From Notospermus geniculatus (taxonomy: Eukaryota > Nemertea > Pilidiophora > Heteronemertea > Lineidae): 64,000 nt of DNA. The stretch is from positions 309,452-373,451 of the forward strand of contig NMRB01000023.1 in assembly GCA_002633025.1 (NCBI GenBank), given 5' to 3'. The notes below the pieces were generated by a model that was not told the DNA's origin, did no database searches, and saw nothing but the letters and a program-made list of their open reading frames with translations. Shown in pieces: positions 1-12,634 of this stretch. Each line of letters opens with the position of its first letter. Position 1 is the stretch's first letter. The translations under genes were made by a program, and so were the position numbers.

Positions 1-3000
1 GCTAGAAAACTCACACGGGGCGAAATACCCGGATATAAGAAAGTATTTTCCAGAAAGTTTTTCGAGGTCTGAAATCAAGAAGGCAGCACTCAGCGAGAAT
101 GGTCCCGTGACCCTTGGCCTTAGACTGCAGACAATGTTGCAACCGGTACTTCGGTTAAAGAAACTAACTTTTTAAACTGATGGAAAGCCACATAATCAAT
201 TTATATAAAGGAGAGAAACTTTTGTGTAAGCCTACACAAAGAACCTGAGAGCAATTCATAACTTTTGCCAAAGATTTTAGCCGCGCTAAGCTCAGTTCCT
301 CCGCTTCATATAAGATACAAATATGAATAATAGAAATGCATCAAAATAATCCTCATGTCCTGGTTGCATCATTTTTAGAAAAAGATAATGCCCCTCTCAG
401 TGCTTTTATCACACAAAAGCTAAGTTTTTCTCTCTCCTAAGATCAAACGTTACCATGAATGGACGAGCCCACCGGGTCGTTTTTCATATTCTTTGCTTTC
501 TACGTATTATTCAATTCGCAAACACATCTCAATGCCCGTGCTTATGTAGAAAAAAATGTCAAACTTCTTTCGTAATTGGAATGTTTGCAAAAGACACCTC
601 AGTGCTTCCCTAGACAAAAGGAGCGTATGAGAAATAAAAGAAATTGGTCTACTTTGGTGCCACTTCGACTAGAGTGGCAGCGGGCGTAGTGCTTAAGACA
701 CCTTCCAACACCTACGCGTCCAGGGACCGAATTATATCCACCCAATTAATCTAAGAGGTATAAAGAAGGTATTGTGGGCAATGACATAATAGAGGCTAAT
801 GTTGCCATTTTCGGCACAAATATGAAAAATGCCCGCCAATAAGGCGTTGACCTCTTCGCGTTTAAAAAACGTCTCGCCTTTGGTTTGCCAATTATGTCAC
901 ACTAGGCCTACCGGGTAACTGAAGAAGGGTTAATTCAGGAATGGAAGGCCTTGCGAAATGACGTTGGAAGTAGGAAAGCGACAACTAAACTTCTGTCAAT
1001 TTGTTAAAGAGAGAAAGGAAACTGTATTAACATTTGCTTGTTTCCCAGTCCATCAAATCAAGAAAGCCAAGATAGGTAAAGGAAATACACACCAACAACA
1101 ATGTCATTCTGAATTTCAAAATGATGCCCGCCGTTGGTTTGGTTTCCTTTCGTTTCCGTTCTCGTTCATAGGTAAAAGAAAGGAAAAGTTACTATTGTAC
1201 AATACGTTTGATGCAATGAACCCTTTCACTATGAAGTGAATCAATTGGATACAGGTCCATTCAGCCTCCAGTGTGATATTATAAATGCTACGGTCGCTGT
1301 ACTACAATTGGAGATGTTATATAATGACCCCTGAAATGAACAAAGCCAAAAAGCACTATGTTACATCTGCAACGTACAAAGCGAAAAAATGCACTTTACA
1401 ACATCAGTTGAAATTAGGCTTGAAGAGATAGAGCAAACGTCTTTTGTAAAGTGATACGTCAATTCACTTAAAAGATTACAGCTTTCATAGCTTTGTGTTT
1501 TGTTTTCGACTCAATTCTCTCTCACACAGTCTCTGTCTAATATGTCATAGGCCCCCGAGTAAAAATTAATTACTTAATATCGTCGTGTGCTGAACATGTC
1601 GCTATTATGTCGACCGCTTGGATGACGACGAGGAAAAATCATCTCATCCTTTGAGACTTTGCCGCTTGCTTGAACAAACATTATATTAATGTGTTTATCA
1701 TGATTCTTGCTTCATCCTAAGCCCAGGCATTATCTAATTGTGGTCCATGAGGAACCAAGCTAGGCTAATCAGGATTCTGATGGTGCTGGCGTCTTAGCTC
1801 CGCCACCTCACCGCCTTCTTTTGCTTTGTATGCGCTCTATTACCTCTATGCTATCATATAAATTAAATATCAGCTGAGAATCGACTGATCAAAGCCAGCC
1901 AAGAGTCCTCAGCTTCAGACTAACTACTTTTCGCCTTCCAGTAAGCGTTGCCAATCATATTAAAAGGTGTAGCCAGCGTTCGGGGCTTTTAATCGGGCAA
2001 TCTCGGAGAAAGGCGAGAGATTTCAAAGCGTGGATGTTGATGTCCATCCACCCGCCATGAATACCTGAGTCCAGGTCTCGGCAATGTTCGCCATCACAAA
2101 GTCGACATGTTTTCTGCTGGAAGTAAAGACTACAAAGGACTCCTATATATATATTGCGATGATTCTCAGGATGTATTTGAGTGTGAAAGCTTTCTATCGC
2201 GAGCACGTTGTTAGAGAGAAACAGTCTCTCACAAAAGAAGAAAGGTTGTTTTGTAAACACTAAGATTATCATTGCTTTTGAAGAAATAAGCTTTTTGCGC
2301 TGTGTTATGAAATTACCTCTGGACAAAGCTGATCACAATCCAGGTCTTTCTCTGAGCCACCAATTGTCATTTCTTCATTCGGAAATGCATTTATCTTTTT
2401 AAACCACTCTATAAGCTGCTCATATGTTTTCGCGAAAAATAGGGATTATGGAGATTAGTTTGGCTTGCTAGTCTCTGATCCTGCAACAGGTTTTTCACCA
2501 TCTTTAACCAACTTTCAAATCTGCCTTTCGCGCCACAAAGCCCCGACTGAAGTGCTTCCGACTCGATGAATACAAACATGACAAAGGTTTCACAAACCTA
2601 AGATGCTGAAAGGTCCATATATCAAATATATATGAATCTTTAAGATAAAGACAAAGTTCACTTCTGAAGACATACTACGACCAAAAGTCAGGCAAAGAAC
2701 CTGGTGTGAGAAAGTGTTTTGGGGGCTGAGGCTGAGGTGGACCAAACTCTGATACGGTGTTCTTGCGATGACTGCATGCTTGCGAATGACTTCTAGATGC
2801 AGGTTATGTACTCCATCTTTCGTTTTGGTTTCGGATAATATTTTCGGACGAAAATTTGCATCAAGCAATGGATGATAGCAAGAATGAGGTACGAATGAGG
2901 CATCTTAGGGTAAGCTGCAGACGGTGTTGGTGGTAAACGAGATGTTGCCTTTAAATATCTCATTCAGGCGACTGACGGCAAAAATAAACGCGTCCATTTA

Positions 3001-4615
3001 GTAAAAAGTAATCACTTTGAGTGAGTTTACAAAACTGAATGATATTGAGAGTTACGATGCATTGAACATGGGTTCAAACCATTTTATGATTTGAGTGGCG
3101 GGAGCTGCTTTGAGGGATTACGATAAAAATATAGCTTAGAATGTTTTCAATTGTTACACAAGTGATGCTCTAGAAGATGTGGATGATGTGATGTTTGTAT
3201 TTTAAGTACATTTTAACTCTTGAAGATGAAGGCCATCTCTGTGTTGTGTGACACTGATGACCTGCACAGTCATTCTGATTGGTCGCTCCGTGGTGACAAA
3301 TGCTGTGTATGCTTATTTAAATCTCACTATGCATTCACGATACCATAGCATATGATATTTTGTACCGTTTGTTCTTTATTGAATAGGGCAAACACATCGA
3401 GGTTTTCACCAGACGTGCCCTCAGTAACAGGGTCGCATACGGGTGCGACGAGGCCCTTGGGTAACGTATTATGCATTTAAGAAAACAAAAGCATCAACCT
3501 CTGCATATGATTATTCCCGCATAGCATTTTAGCAGATTGCAAGCTTTTCAGAGTAAGAAGATAAAGCAGTGAATTTCATTATTCGGCCTTGACCTTATCT
3601 TTCCTAATTGAAGTAATAAAAAGAAAAACAATATAACAAAGGAACAATTGTCTGAAAATCGAAATTAAACTCCGCGATTTTATATTTCAATAGCCATAAA
3701 CTTAGAGCGTGTGTTTAAGAAGAAAAACGTGCTAAGAAAAAGGAGAAAGTAGGGACCCAAGGCGAAATCACGTGTTTGTGCTGGAGGTATCCGATTGCAG
3801 CTAGTTCGGCCGACGCTCTCTCATGGTTCCCTACGGCACTCAGGACCCCCGACTTCGCCATGATCACGAAAATTGAGAAAGTAGCCAGGCCGAATCCGTT
3901 CCACATCTTTTATATTCGAAATGGCCAAATTTCAAAAATTAGCAACGATCACGCATGCTGGGTTTTGAAATATCTTAATTTGTTCCGCGTCTCAAATATC
4001 TCTTACCCGCAGGTTTGAATTGTTGGTGTATTGTGTAAGCATCCCTTCCCTAATTAAGACACAGAGCAGTAGATTGGATTACCCTCACACCAGACTCCCG
4101 TGATTGATTTTTCTAACTGCTGGTAATTAGTGTCAGAATTCATTAACCAAGAACCGTTGATTAACCAATAGATTAACAAAGGATAAATAATTAGTCTTGA
4201 TCGACCGTGGCGAATCGAAACCAAAACACCATGACATACTGTCCAATTATGCAATAATCAAATGCGCTTCTAATTAAACCTTTTCCTTATAATTTCTCTA
4301 ATTTATTAGGTGGAAATCGGACGATATTTGCTGATAAATTGGCAGTCAATCGATGTAGCTTACAGTTATGCTGATCCATTGATTACTCATGTGATCCATA
4401 ATCGATGGTCTGAACACAGGAACATTTCTGTCGCTGATTGGAATGTGGGGAAACTATAGAAAGCATTTCGGTATGACGCCATCAGTTCTAAGTAGTAGGC
4501 CTACGGACGCTGAACAAAACAAGTTTTTGGTCATTGGTTCAGCAGGGCTGTGCATATCATCCCATTTGTTGGCGTTTGCACTTAGCAATGTATTGCAGGC
4601 GATAGGAAATATACA
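1..4615. other. Non-coding 5' flank, no gene seen
   Basis: No reading frame here resembles a known protein; the longest are under 130 codons and of low complexity. The sequence is AT-leaning. Around 4100-4400 there is a run of homeodomain-type TAAT/ATTA cores (for example GGTAATTAG and AATAATTAG) without an obvious repeat origin, which would fit a regulatory segment of the downstream homeobox gene. That role is inference. Confidence 0.5.
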
Positions 4616-4822
4616 CGTGCATGCAGCGGCGTGCATGTGCAGTAAGCAGTCCTGCCACTTAAAAGACCGTGCATGCAGCGGCGTGCATGTGCAGTAAAGC
4701 AGTCCTGTCACTTGAAGGCCGTGCATGCAGAGGTGTGCATGTGCAGTAAGCAGTCCTGCCACTTGAAGGGCGTGCATGCAGCGGTGTGCATGTGCAGTAA
4801 AGCAGTCCTGCAACTTGAATGC
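4616..4822. repeat. 52-bp minisatellite, 4 copies
   Basis: Four head-to-tail units begin at 4616, 4668, 4720 and 4771, each starting CGTGCATGCAG and containing GTGCAGTAA and GCAGTCCTG. Unit length is 51-52 bp, with a few substitutions and single-base indels between copies. Short reading frames across it on both strands are a by-product of the repeat. No function is implied. Confidence 0.9.
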
Positions 4823-7739
4823 CGAGCAAATCTCAGGTTTTATACCCTCAAACGGGATGTCATACACGCATACTAGAAAAAAAAACAGTTTTAGGTTTCA
4901 GAAATGCAGGTTCACCATCGATCACTTGGAATCTATGCAATCAACCATGCGTTATTTACGATTAGATATGCTGTCAAGAAGTTAAGGAGTTAAAATCATA
5001 AAAATATCCTTCCATTTCTGTGTAATTGACGGTTCGTAATAATAGTTTTGTTTCAAGTTGCTCCTTTGATATAGAAAGCGGCAATGAACAAAAGTTTACT
5101 ATTTCAAAGGCAGCTAAACTTATTCAATTTCATCGCAATAAAAGCTACAGGCTCTTGTTTCATCTCAATGAATTGACAAACTGGAGTTGATGACAGGAGT
5201 TTTATTTCGGGGCAATTTGCCTCGTGATTAATGTTGAGAAATGGTGATGCGCCTTTTCATTCTACCAATGTCATTCCACTCCCTTTCTCTTTCTCTCTCA
5301 CAAAGGGAGGCAAAAAATTGTTTTCTTCTGTTGGCAAATCAGCGCCAGTCTGACTATAACATGTCCGACAGATGGACCAGACTTAGGATAAAATGCAGGA
5401 CAAATGTTCTCTATTCGTAAAAAGGAAGTACATGTACATGTACAGGAAAAATTCCCTGCCTCACCACATCATTTCAGAAGTGACCTAAATCTCAGAATCA
5501 ATCTGCTTATTCAAACAGGTTGAAAAGGATGACAACCGTAACGTTTTTTTTACTTCTTGCCCCACAACTTCACCAAAATATGAAATGAGCAGCGCATTTC
5601 GACCACATACTCGGTCGTGATGTCTCTGTAGTTTCCCAAAATTAGCTCTCGACATTCTGACCAAGAAAAGGCAATGAAAGGCCAATAATTAGGCACCGAT
5701 TACAGTTCCTTGGGATTGTTCATGGCGGCATATTAGACAAACGTTTACGTTTGCCTGCCAAGTGGCGTAATATTCCATAAAAGGTTAGCGGCTTAAGCGG
5801 CAGATTAGATTTCATTCAATTTTGGCCAATATGATCTCGCTTTGGCGAATGCGGCTTTCTTGAGGCGATAGAACCCCGGGATGGCGCCGGCCTCACCCGG
5901 AGTTTGGCCATCAAGACCGAGTTTGGTGATCGCTGTGACACTTTAGTTGCTCTGCAGCGTCGATGTCCAGACGCCTGTCCAGCCCTTGCGTAAAAGGATC
6001 CGACCCTCAGAGGTGGTCCTTGCTAGTGACAAAGCCTTCGTACCCGTAGGCTTCATATTGTAACAAAACAGGGAAATAGCAGACGATATTATCGCAGACG
6101 ACATGCACTACTACTACTCCATCATCAAATAGTTCAGATAATTTTTTAACTGGACGAAAATATTCAAAACATTTACAGGTCCATGTTAACTTCTATGCAG
6201 CTTTAGGCCTGTTCTATTTGAAGCACAAAATGGTGATTTTTATCCATTCAAGCGGACTGGAGGCACTTGTAATGAAGACATTTGAGAATCGTATCCCTAG
6301 TTATCCGTTTCGCCTGTCTGATAAAACATCTATAATTATAAACAAAAATGTATAAAAGCACAAATTTATAAGGTGAGCTCACTTGTGAATTTTTGATAAC
6401 AGCTTACACAGTCATTTTCCACAAAAAAAGTTGTAAATGTATGTTGTTTGTTGTTTCATCTCGAGTGCTTTGTTTTGGAACCTTCATTTATCTTCCAATA
6501 ACTGAATGAAGAGAAAGCGGTGCTTGTTTGGGCGTGTACCCTCATACTGATAATTCGCCGATCGCGATAAATCAAGATTATTCTGGTAAATGATAAAAAG
6601 CAACTTCTTCAAAGTCTATACAACTGTTTGATAACATTTGAAATTGAAATGTAATTGTAACGTAATGACGGGTATTCCCCACAGGTGATGTCCACCATCC
6701 GCAGTGTCAGTTTTCACTCTCTCTCCTAATGAAACGAATGTTTACATCCAGTCCGTGTATCGCTGACAAAATGATAGTTTATCATGTTTATAGGTGGATC
6801 AAACAGGGAGATTGAGATGAATATTAGAATAGAATCAATTGAAAAGTATGTCTAACTATTAAATAGTCTATTTGCCAGCCCGAGGGGAATCTACCAGTAC
6901 AGAGTTTATCACGTGAATTTCTTGTACCTGTACGCCACGTGATGCTGAAATATACATGTACAGTGTTGTTCCAACCGATGGCTGAGAAGTCACATAAGAC
7001 TTTGAGGGGGGGCCTAATGATAGACCAGACAATTTTTCCACCAAAATGGTAAAAGTCGACGCCTTTTTTCACCAGTGGAACAACAAACTCTAATGAAAGG
7101 AATAATAAAATTGTGTAAAGCACGGATATCCATGTTTCCAGGAAAATACTGAAATATTCAAATAATCAAGCTAAGGGCGAACACACAGGCGAATTTCCAC
7201 AGAGTTGTCGACTTTTCAATATTTTGAGGGGCAATCACAAGATAAATTGGCGAGCATAGCCTGCCAACCCCCATGACTTGTCACATCCTACAGTGAATGA
7301 AGGTCACCATATACCTTTTTGCAAATCCATGTACCTACTTGTTTCATGTATCAATGGCTTTGGTACTATTTTTAGTGGATACAATACGAAGTATAGTATA
7401 TCTCTCTATCAGATGTCCATCTCTGATTGTCCGTGTCAGCCCCAAATAATTGTTCATCATTATGATGTAAGTTAGACTAAGTGCACTGAAACAAGATCCC
7501 AATACAAAATTATGACTATAATTTTTCCTGACCGCGTGCGTTATAGAAATTAACGTTGTAAAATAAAAGAGCCAAGACAAAACCGAGTTGCAATCGGCAC
7601 CTGATCCTGATCCTTGGAACCGGGCTTGCCGGGGGCTAAACGCAGCATAATCATCGAGCTAGGATTACATTGGAGACTTCAAGTAGAGTTTCGCCATTAC
7701 TTGCACAGCTAAGCAAGAACGACAAGGACAATAATCACA
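4823..7739. other. Non-coding 5' flank, no gene seen
   Basis: No ORF over 100 codons and no recognisable protein, RNA gene or transposon end was found. The stretch contains simple CT-rich and AT-rich patches only. Confidence 0.5.
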
Positions 7740-8309
7740 AAATGTCAATTGTCGACCAATCACAGCAGGCGTTACAGAATAGTCCATTATGCGAGTTATT
7801 GAGCGCGGACCTAATTGCCTCATTCTAATTCAGCCAATAAAATGTTGGCTTTCATGACGGCTCTCATTGTGACTGATCTGTGGGGCGTGGCTACAGTTAT
7901 GGTTTCTTAAGCTGTAATCCTATTAGTAATTGTAAACAGCCAATCGGTGATTTGCCGCTTTTGGAAGCTTTTAACTTGCTTGACACTGTCTTCGTCAGGT
8001 TATTATCAAATTCTCTCCCTGGCGCCAAGGCGGACCCGGTCTTTACAGTTCTTTACAGTGAAGCCCGCATTGAAATAAGTGGACCTTACCCCATTGAGGA
8101 ACCAGTGAAGCGTTGCCGTTCAAAAGCAAAACACCGGAAAAGTGGCACAAGACTTCATCATTGGATCATTAGCTGTGAGACACCGCAGGATAGAAGACTG
8201 ATAAATGACAAACACTTGAGTGGTGAATCTACACGCCAACGGGACGCGGCGAATTGAGGAATATAGTGGACGAATTTCACTCATACGTTTATGTAAACAC
8301 ACTCTCTCT
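7740..8309 (+). promoter_or_regulatory. Probable Hmx promoter and 5' leader
   Basis: This segment lies immediately upstream of Hmx exon 1. It holds three forward CCAAT boxes (7756-7760, 7834-7838, 7940-7944) and a GC-box/KLF-like GGGGCGTGG (7882-7890). No convincing TATA box is seen. The Hmx frame is closed by an in-frame TGA at 8217-8219, so the coding start must lie downstream of it. The transcription start is not determined; 7950-8200 would suit the spacing of the CCAAT boxes. The leader contains a minimal ATG-TAA at 8291-8296. An open frame of 125 codons (7880-8257, starting at GTG) in another frame shows no known domain and is probably not translated. Confidence 0.45.
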
Positions 8310-8631
8310 ATGACTATGTCGGAGTCTAAGTCTCAACCCGCCACAGAACAAAAAACGCCGTCAAAAAGTTCGTTTTCCATCTCCTCGATATTGTCAAAAC
8401 CTGACAAAGAGGAGAAACCCAAGGAGCGGGATGAGAGACCGAAATCTGTGGACGATTTGAAGGATAAAGAACGCCATGACCTGCTGAAGATTGATGCTCA
8501 CGGGCTACCGTTTCATGCAGCGCTTCACCCTGCCTTGCCGCAATTCCTGGACGGGAGGCACTTACCCGGCAAACCCACCCCCTGGTACCCTTGGTTCACA
8601 CCCAGTCCGTATCTTCATTTTCCCTTTGACC
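8310..8631 (+). CDS. Hmx: HMX/NKX5 homeobox protein, exon 1 (N-terminal part)
   Basis: This is the first coding exon of a two-exon HMX-type homeobox transcription factor, a nuclear DNA-binding regulator of neural and sensory development in animals generally. It encodes residues 1-107 plus one base of codon 108. Residues 22-28 read FSISSIL, a canonical eh1 (Groucho/TLE co-repressor) motif placed near the N-terminus as in other NK-class proteins. A charged KPDKEEKPKERDER stretch follows, then a Pro/Trp/His-rich tail ending PYLHFPFD. The donor is C|GTAAGT at 8632. Joined to the acceptor at 18708/18709 the frame stays open and makes codon CGG (Arg108). The first in-frame ATG after the upstream stop is at 8310. 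The second, at 8316, has A at -3 and may be the preferred start, which would give 326 rather than 328 residues. Family assignment is very secure from exon 2; the exact start is not. Confidence 0.9.
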
Positions 8632-11600
8632 GTAAGTTATCTTCTTTTCGTATTTTGTATTGTCAGCAAAAATCAGGTTTTCTACCGGTCTCCTTTTCTT
8701 GTCGTAGTGCGTTGTTGGCGTGACACGAAATGTTTAAAAATTCATTTAAATTTGGAAGAGATTCATGTGCAGCTGCTGAGTTAAGTGTCAAGTTTTAGTA
8801 TTCTAAGTGCAAAAAGAACGACAAACATTGAAATTGATGTCAAAAGTACTAAAACTGCATGAGTGGAACAGGTCAGTGATTATATTACTATCAAACTGCA
8901 TCATTAATTTATCAACATCCACAAATGCTGAAGCCAGCAATACATGTACGGGCACTGTACACTTACTTGCATGCAAAATATCGTTCTTTAGTTGTAAACG
9001 ACATTAAGTTACTGATACTGTGGTAATTCACATTTCAAGAAAAATAAATATATTTTTCATAATCGAGGGTCCTATTCCTGACATCAATATCTGTCAAGAG
9101 TATTTTACACATGTATTTAGAAAATGAATTTTAGAAATGATTTAAAGCAAAATTCAAACGTCACGTACTGTTTGCCATCATAAGTCCCAGATGATACACA
9201 AAATGATCTCTGAAACTATTGCGATTCATTGAGGCATACATTCAGTATACATGTGCATGCAAGTTCAATGTTGATGTTCGAATTAATGGTATTCAAGATG
9301 TCCCCACGTAATGCTAGACATACCATTCAGTACAACTGTATGGCACACTCAGGACAAATTTCAAGTCTGAAATGGATTGATGACATTCCATGATACCTAG
9401 AACCAGAAATATACAGTGATGTAGCTGTCTTTGATAACTGTAATATACTCTATTCCGCCGGACTAAATATGTAACCGATTCTCTGCCAAAAGCATTACGA
9501 CGACGGACGTAATCGAACTTGAACTTTGTATTACATTTCCTTTTTTCTGGAGTCTTTGATTTGGCATTTCTTCAACTACAAGCTGTCATCACTTTGCACC
9601 TCTGACCACTCGTTTATGCAATTACCACTTTGCAATGGCAGGAAATGCGCACCGATTCTTGGCATATTTTCAAAGAATGCGTGTGATTTTTCACTTAACA
9701 ATATATCCAGGAGGGCCTTTCAGTTGCCGCGTTACCTTATTTTTCCTGTTAATTTTTCATTAAAAAGTGACAACGATGGAACCTTTTAGCGATATTAGAG
9801 AATGAAAGCGTGAATTGCTCATCTTTAACAACTTAAAATTCTGTGAATCCATTAACAAGGCATAATTACTGTAGTAACCAAAGACAGGTGGTGACATCTG
9901 CCCAGGCATGGAGACAGCGATGCCAAGGTTAACGTAAACAACTTCGCATTCAATGATCATACATGTTCTAACTTACTATAAAAGAGCTACCAAAGATTAT
10001 TTTTACAGCAAAGTAAATGACGAAATGTTGAAATAACTTTACATTCAATCAAAATTACTGGCATTTTCTCAAGGCTTTGCACTCATAGCGAGGTGCTTTA
10101 TCTTTACGATTTCAATTTCAGTAACTAAAGTGCTCTTGATCTGTCTGTGGATGATTTCCAGCATATACTGATATACAGGTATACTATATCAAGTCATGTT
10201 TGATGTATACTGATATGCAGGTATACTATATCAAGTCATCTTTGACGTATACTCAATATACAGGTATATTATCAAGTCCTGTTTTGATGGATTTCTTATT
10301 GCCATCGTGCACCCGATTAGAAAATGATGACATTTTAAAAAAAGAAGATGGACATACCTGAGGAACTTACTGATGGACGAGTCTCCTTACCACTGCTTCG
10401 ATGACCGCAATCATTGTGGCAAGACAACATGAGTCACTCTTATGTTTTCTGAACCCCACTGTAATTCTCTGAGAAGAAATATTGGCCTCGGTTCACTTGC
10501 TGCACATCAAAACATTCCCTGTGAACATTCTTCATCAACGAGAGCATGGTGTTCGACAAAAGAATTTTTTTGTAAATTTTTGCGGAGACAACGTAACCGT
10601 CTCCGAGCAACCAAAGGTCATTTTTATATGCATTCTGACCTAAAAGCACTTTATGAAACGAAAATGCCAAGGCCCCAGCTGAAAAAAGTCATATTCAAAG
10701 TGCTTTGGAGTAGTACATTCTCTACGTCAAAGATACTATGATAATTTCCCCACATAGGGCCCATTTCCGAACCTTTGAGCTGCGACCAAAGAAAGAAAGG
10801 ACCTGTCTCAGACATGTCAGACGTTTAAACAAAATCATGAGATAATTTTTTTCCGTAAGTTTCAAACACGATGGAAATACACTACTCCTTTTTTTTATTC
10901 GGATGCAAAGTTATGAGAAGGATAACTCAAAGCAGGTGACTCTTGAGCACGAGAAGCTTCTCCAACACATTCCCCTACCGAGATTAAAAGGAGCTCTTAT
11001 TGATGTTACCATTTGAGCTTGTTGAAATATACATTCAGATAGGTATTAACAAAAGTAAGTACGGCTCGCCTATACATTTTTGATATCAGAAAAATCCTAC
11101 TTTATACCATATTCGGTTTCTCCAAAGCTACTAAATAAGAGAAGAGAAGTTTTATCGTCGGAAAAACAGCTGCGGTGTATTTTTATATTTGGTGTGAATC
11201 TCACCACACGGCCGCCTCACCACGCCTTTGTTACGCGAGACATAGACATACCATCTCCTGTGTGAAAGATAAGAACGGAAGAATAGGGGTATGTACCAAT
11301 GTTACAAACAGGCCTGGATGGACTTCCTACAGCCTTCGTGAAAAAAACAACTTTTTAACAGAAGCGTCTTCTCATTTCTGATACGGTGTTTAATATGTTG
11401 TCTCTATTTTGAAAATTCATTCCCTTTGCCGTGAAATAATATATTCAGCGCGTTACCTGTTCTTCATGCGATGACTAAATAGACGTACTAAACTACCCGG
11501 CCTTTCTCAAGGTAGGTGGCGCTAAACTGTACACTTTACGAAAAACAAGAAAATGAAACGTTCAAAGGCGTCATCCGTATCCTCACAAATACATTTTTAA

Positions 11601-12385
11601 ATCTTTCTGGAATATTCCCCAACACATCATGAAATAAGACGCGTGCTCGGAAATTGAATTTTCGATGCATTTATTATCGCGAATGATTTTTTTCCGATGG
11701 TGCTTAAACATATACTATATATTGATTTGTAACTTCGCCCACGGGGGTCCACAGGTCTAATTTCACACTAGTTTGATAACGTCCTGAAAAATATAATGCA
11801 TTATATCGCAAAATCAAAGCTACAGGGACAGCAGTATTCATAATGCCGATTAATATTACAGAGACTGACGGGGTATTGTTCTCTACTTTGGCGACAGCCC
11901 GCTTTTGTTTGCTCAAACTTTATTGGGCGTGTTCTTTCGCGCCGGATAATGATGTTCTGAAATGTATCAAAATACCAGACGTCCATGATACACAGCCGAC
12001 AATAGGTTTAAGTTCAATGGGCTGGTTCCGCGAGTTTTGATCAATTAATTTCATCATCCGTTGGTAAATACTTGTAACTTTCAAACGCGTGACAAGTCTA
12101 ATTGGTAATTAATACAGAATTAATTGATATCACACGTGTTATGGGTTTGCTAGTTGCATGTCGCGCAACCCGGCATTGGCTGGACTGCTTTTCCGAGCTG
12201 GGAAGTTGGCATAATTTATGAAGAACTTTCTAGTACAACTACAAGTTGGAAAGGAAGACAACTTGCATGTGACTGTGAGATAGCGTCGCTGCGAATGAAA
12301 CAAGAAAAAGGTTCCTTGAAACAAATGTTGGCAACTGAAGTCCTCAGAACCTAAGATGGCATACAGGACCGGCCTAATGTCTGAC
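8632..12385 (+). other. Hmx intron 1, 5' part
   Basis: This is the intron following the GTAAGT donor. Apart from a short tandem repeat (10163-10290) it holds no recognisable gene or transposon. The remaining sequence is AT-leaning and unassigned. Confidence 0.6.
10163..10290. repeat. 42-bp tandem repeat, 3 copies
   Basis: Three diverged units start at about 10163, 10205 and 10247. Each contains ATACTGATATACAGGTATA or a variant, followed by TATCAAGTC. The repeat is intronic and has no coding potential. Confidence 0.8.
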
Positions 12386-12634
12386 TTAAAGGAGCTGGAC
12401 GTCCAAGTTGTAAACACTCACTCACTGGTTCTCTATCCACGCGACGCCTGCGGTGCTGCCACCTATTGTCGGTGATATGTACTGACGTGAATATCGTGAG
12501 TGAGTTGCATTGGACCGGGCACCAGTGTAACAATCACTGGTGCTGCCACCTTCACGAAGGAATAAAACTAGTTTGCTGGCCACTGTTTGTAAACAAACCA
12601 GTTTGTTTACAACTTGGACGTCCAGCTCCTTTAA
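12386..12634. mobile_element. TTAA-flanked MITE, 26-bp perfect TIRs
   Basis: The 241-bp element (12390-12630) has identical inverted ends: AGGAGCTGGACGTCC continuing to GTAAAC on the left, and its exact 26-bp complement on the right. Both ends are flanked by TTAA (12386-12389 and 12631-12634). TTAA target duplication is the hallmark of piggyBac-type transposition, so this is most likely a non-autonomous piggyBac-like element; the TIR sequence itself is not one I recognise. It has no transposase ORF and lies inside the Hmx intron. Perfect TIRs suggest a fairly recent insertion. Confidence 0.8.

Noticed and set aside
4454-4867. 137-codon frame with CMHxLQVxGLL-type repeats
   Set aside because: It is produced by the 52-bp minisatellite in one frame. 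Other frames of the same array are open too, so there is no sign of coding.
7880-8257. 125-codon frame directly upstream of Hmx exon 1
   Set aside because: It begins at GTG rather than ATG, is in a different frame from Hmx and resembles no protein. It probably reflects promoter and leader composition.
8491-8784. Second frame through Hmx exon 1
   Set aside because: A shadow of exon 1: it starts within it and continues into the intron past a good GTAAGT donor.
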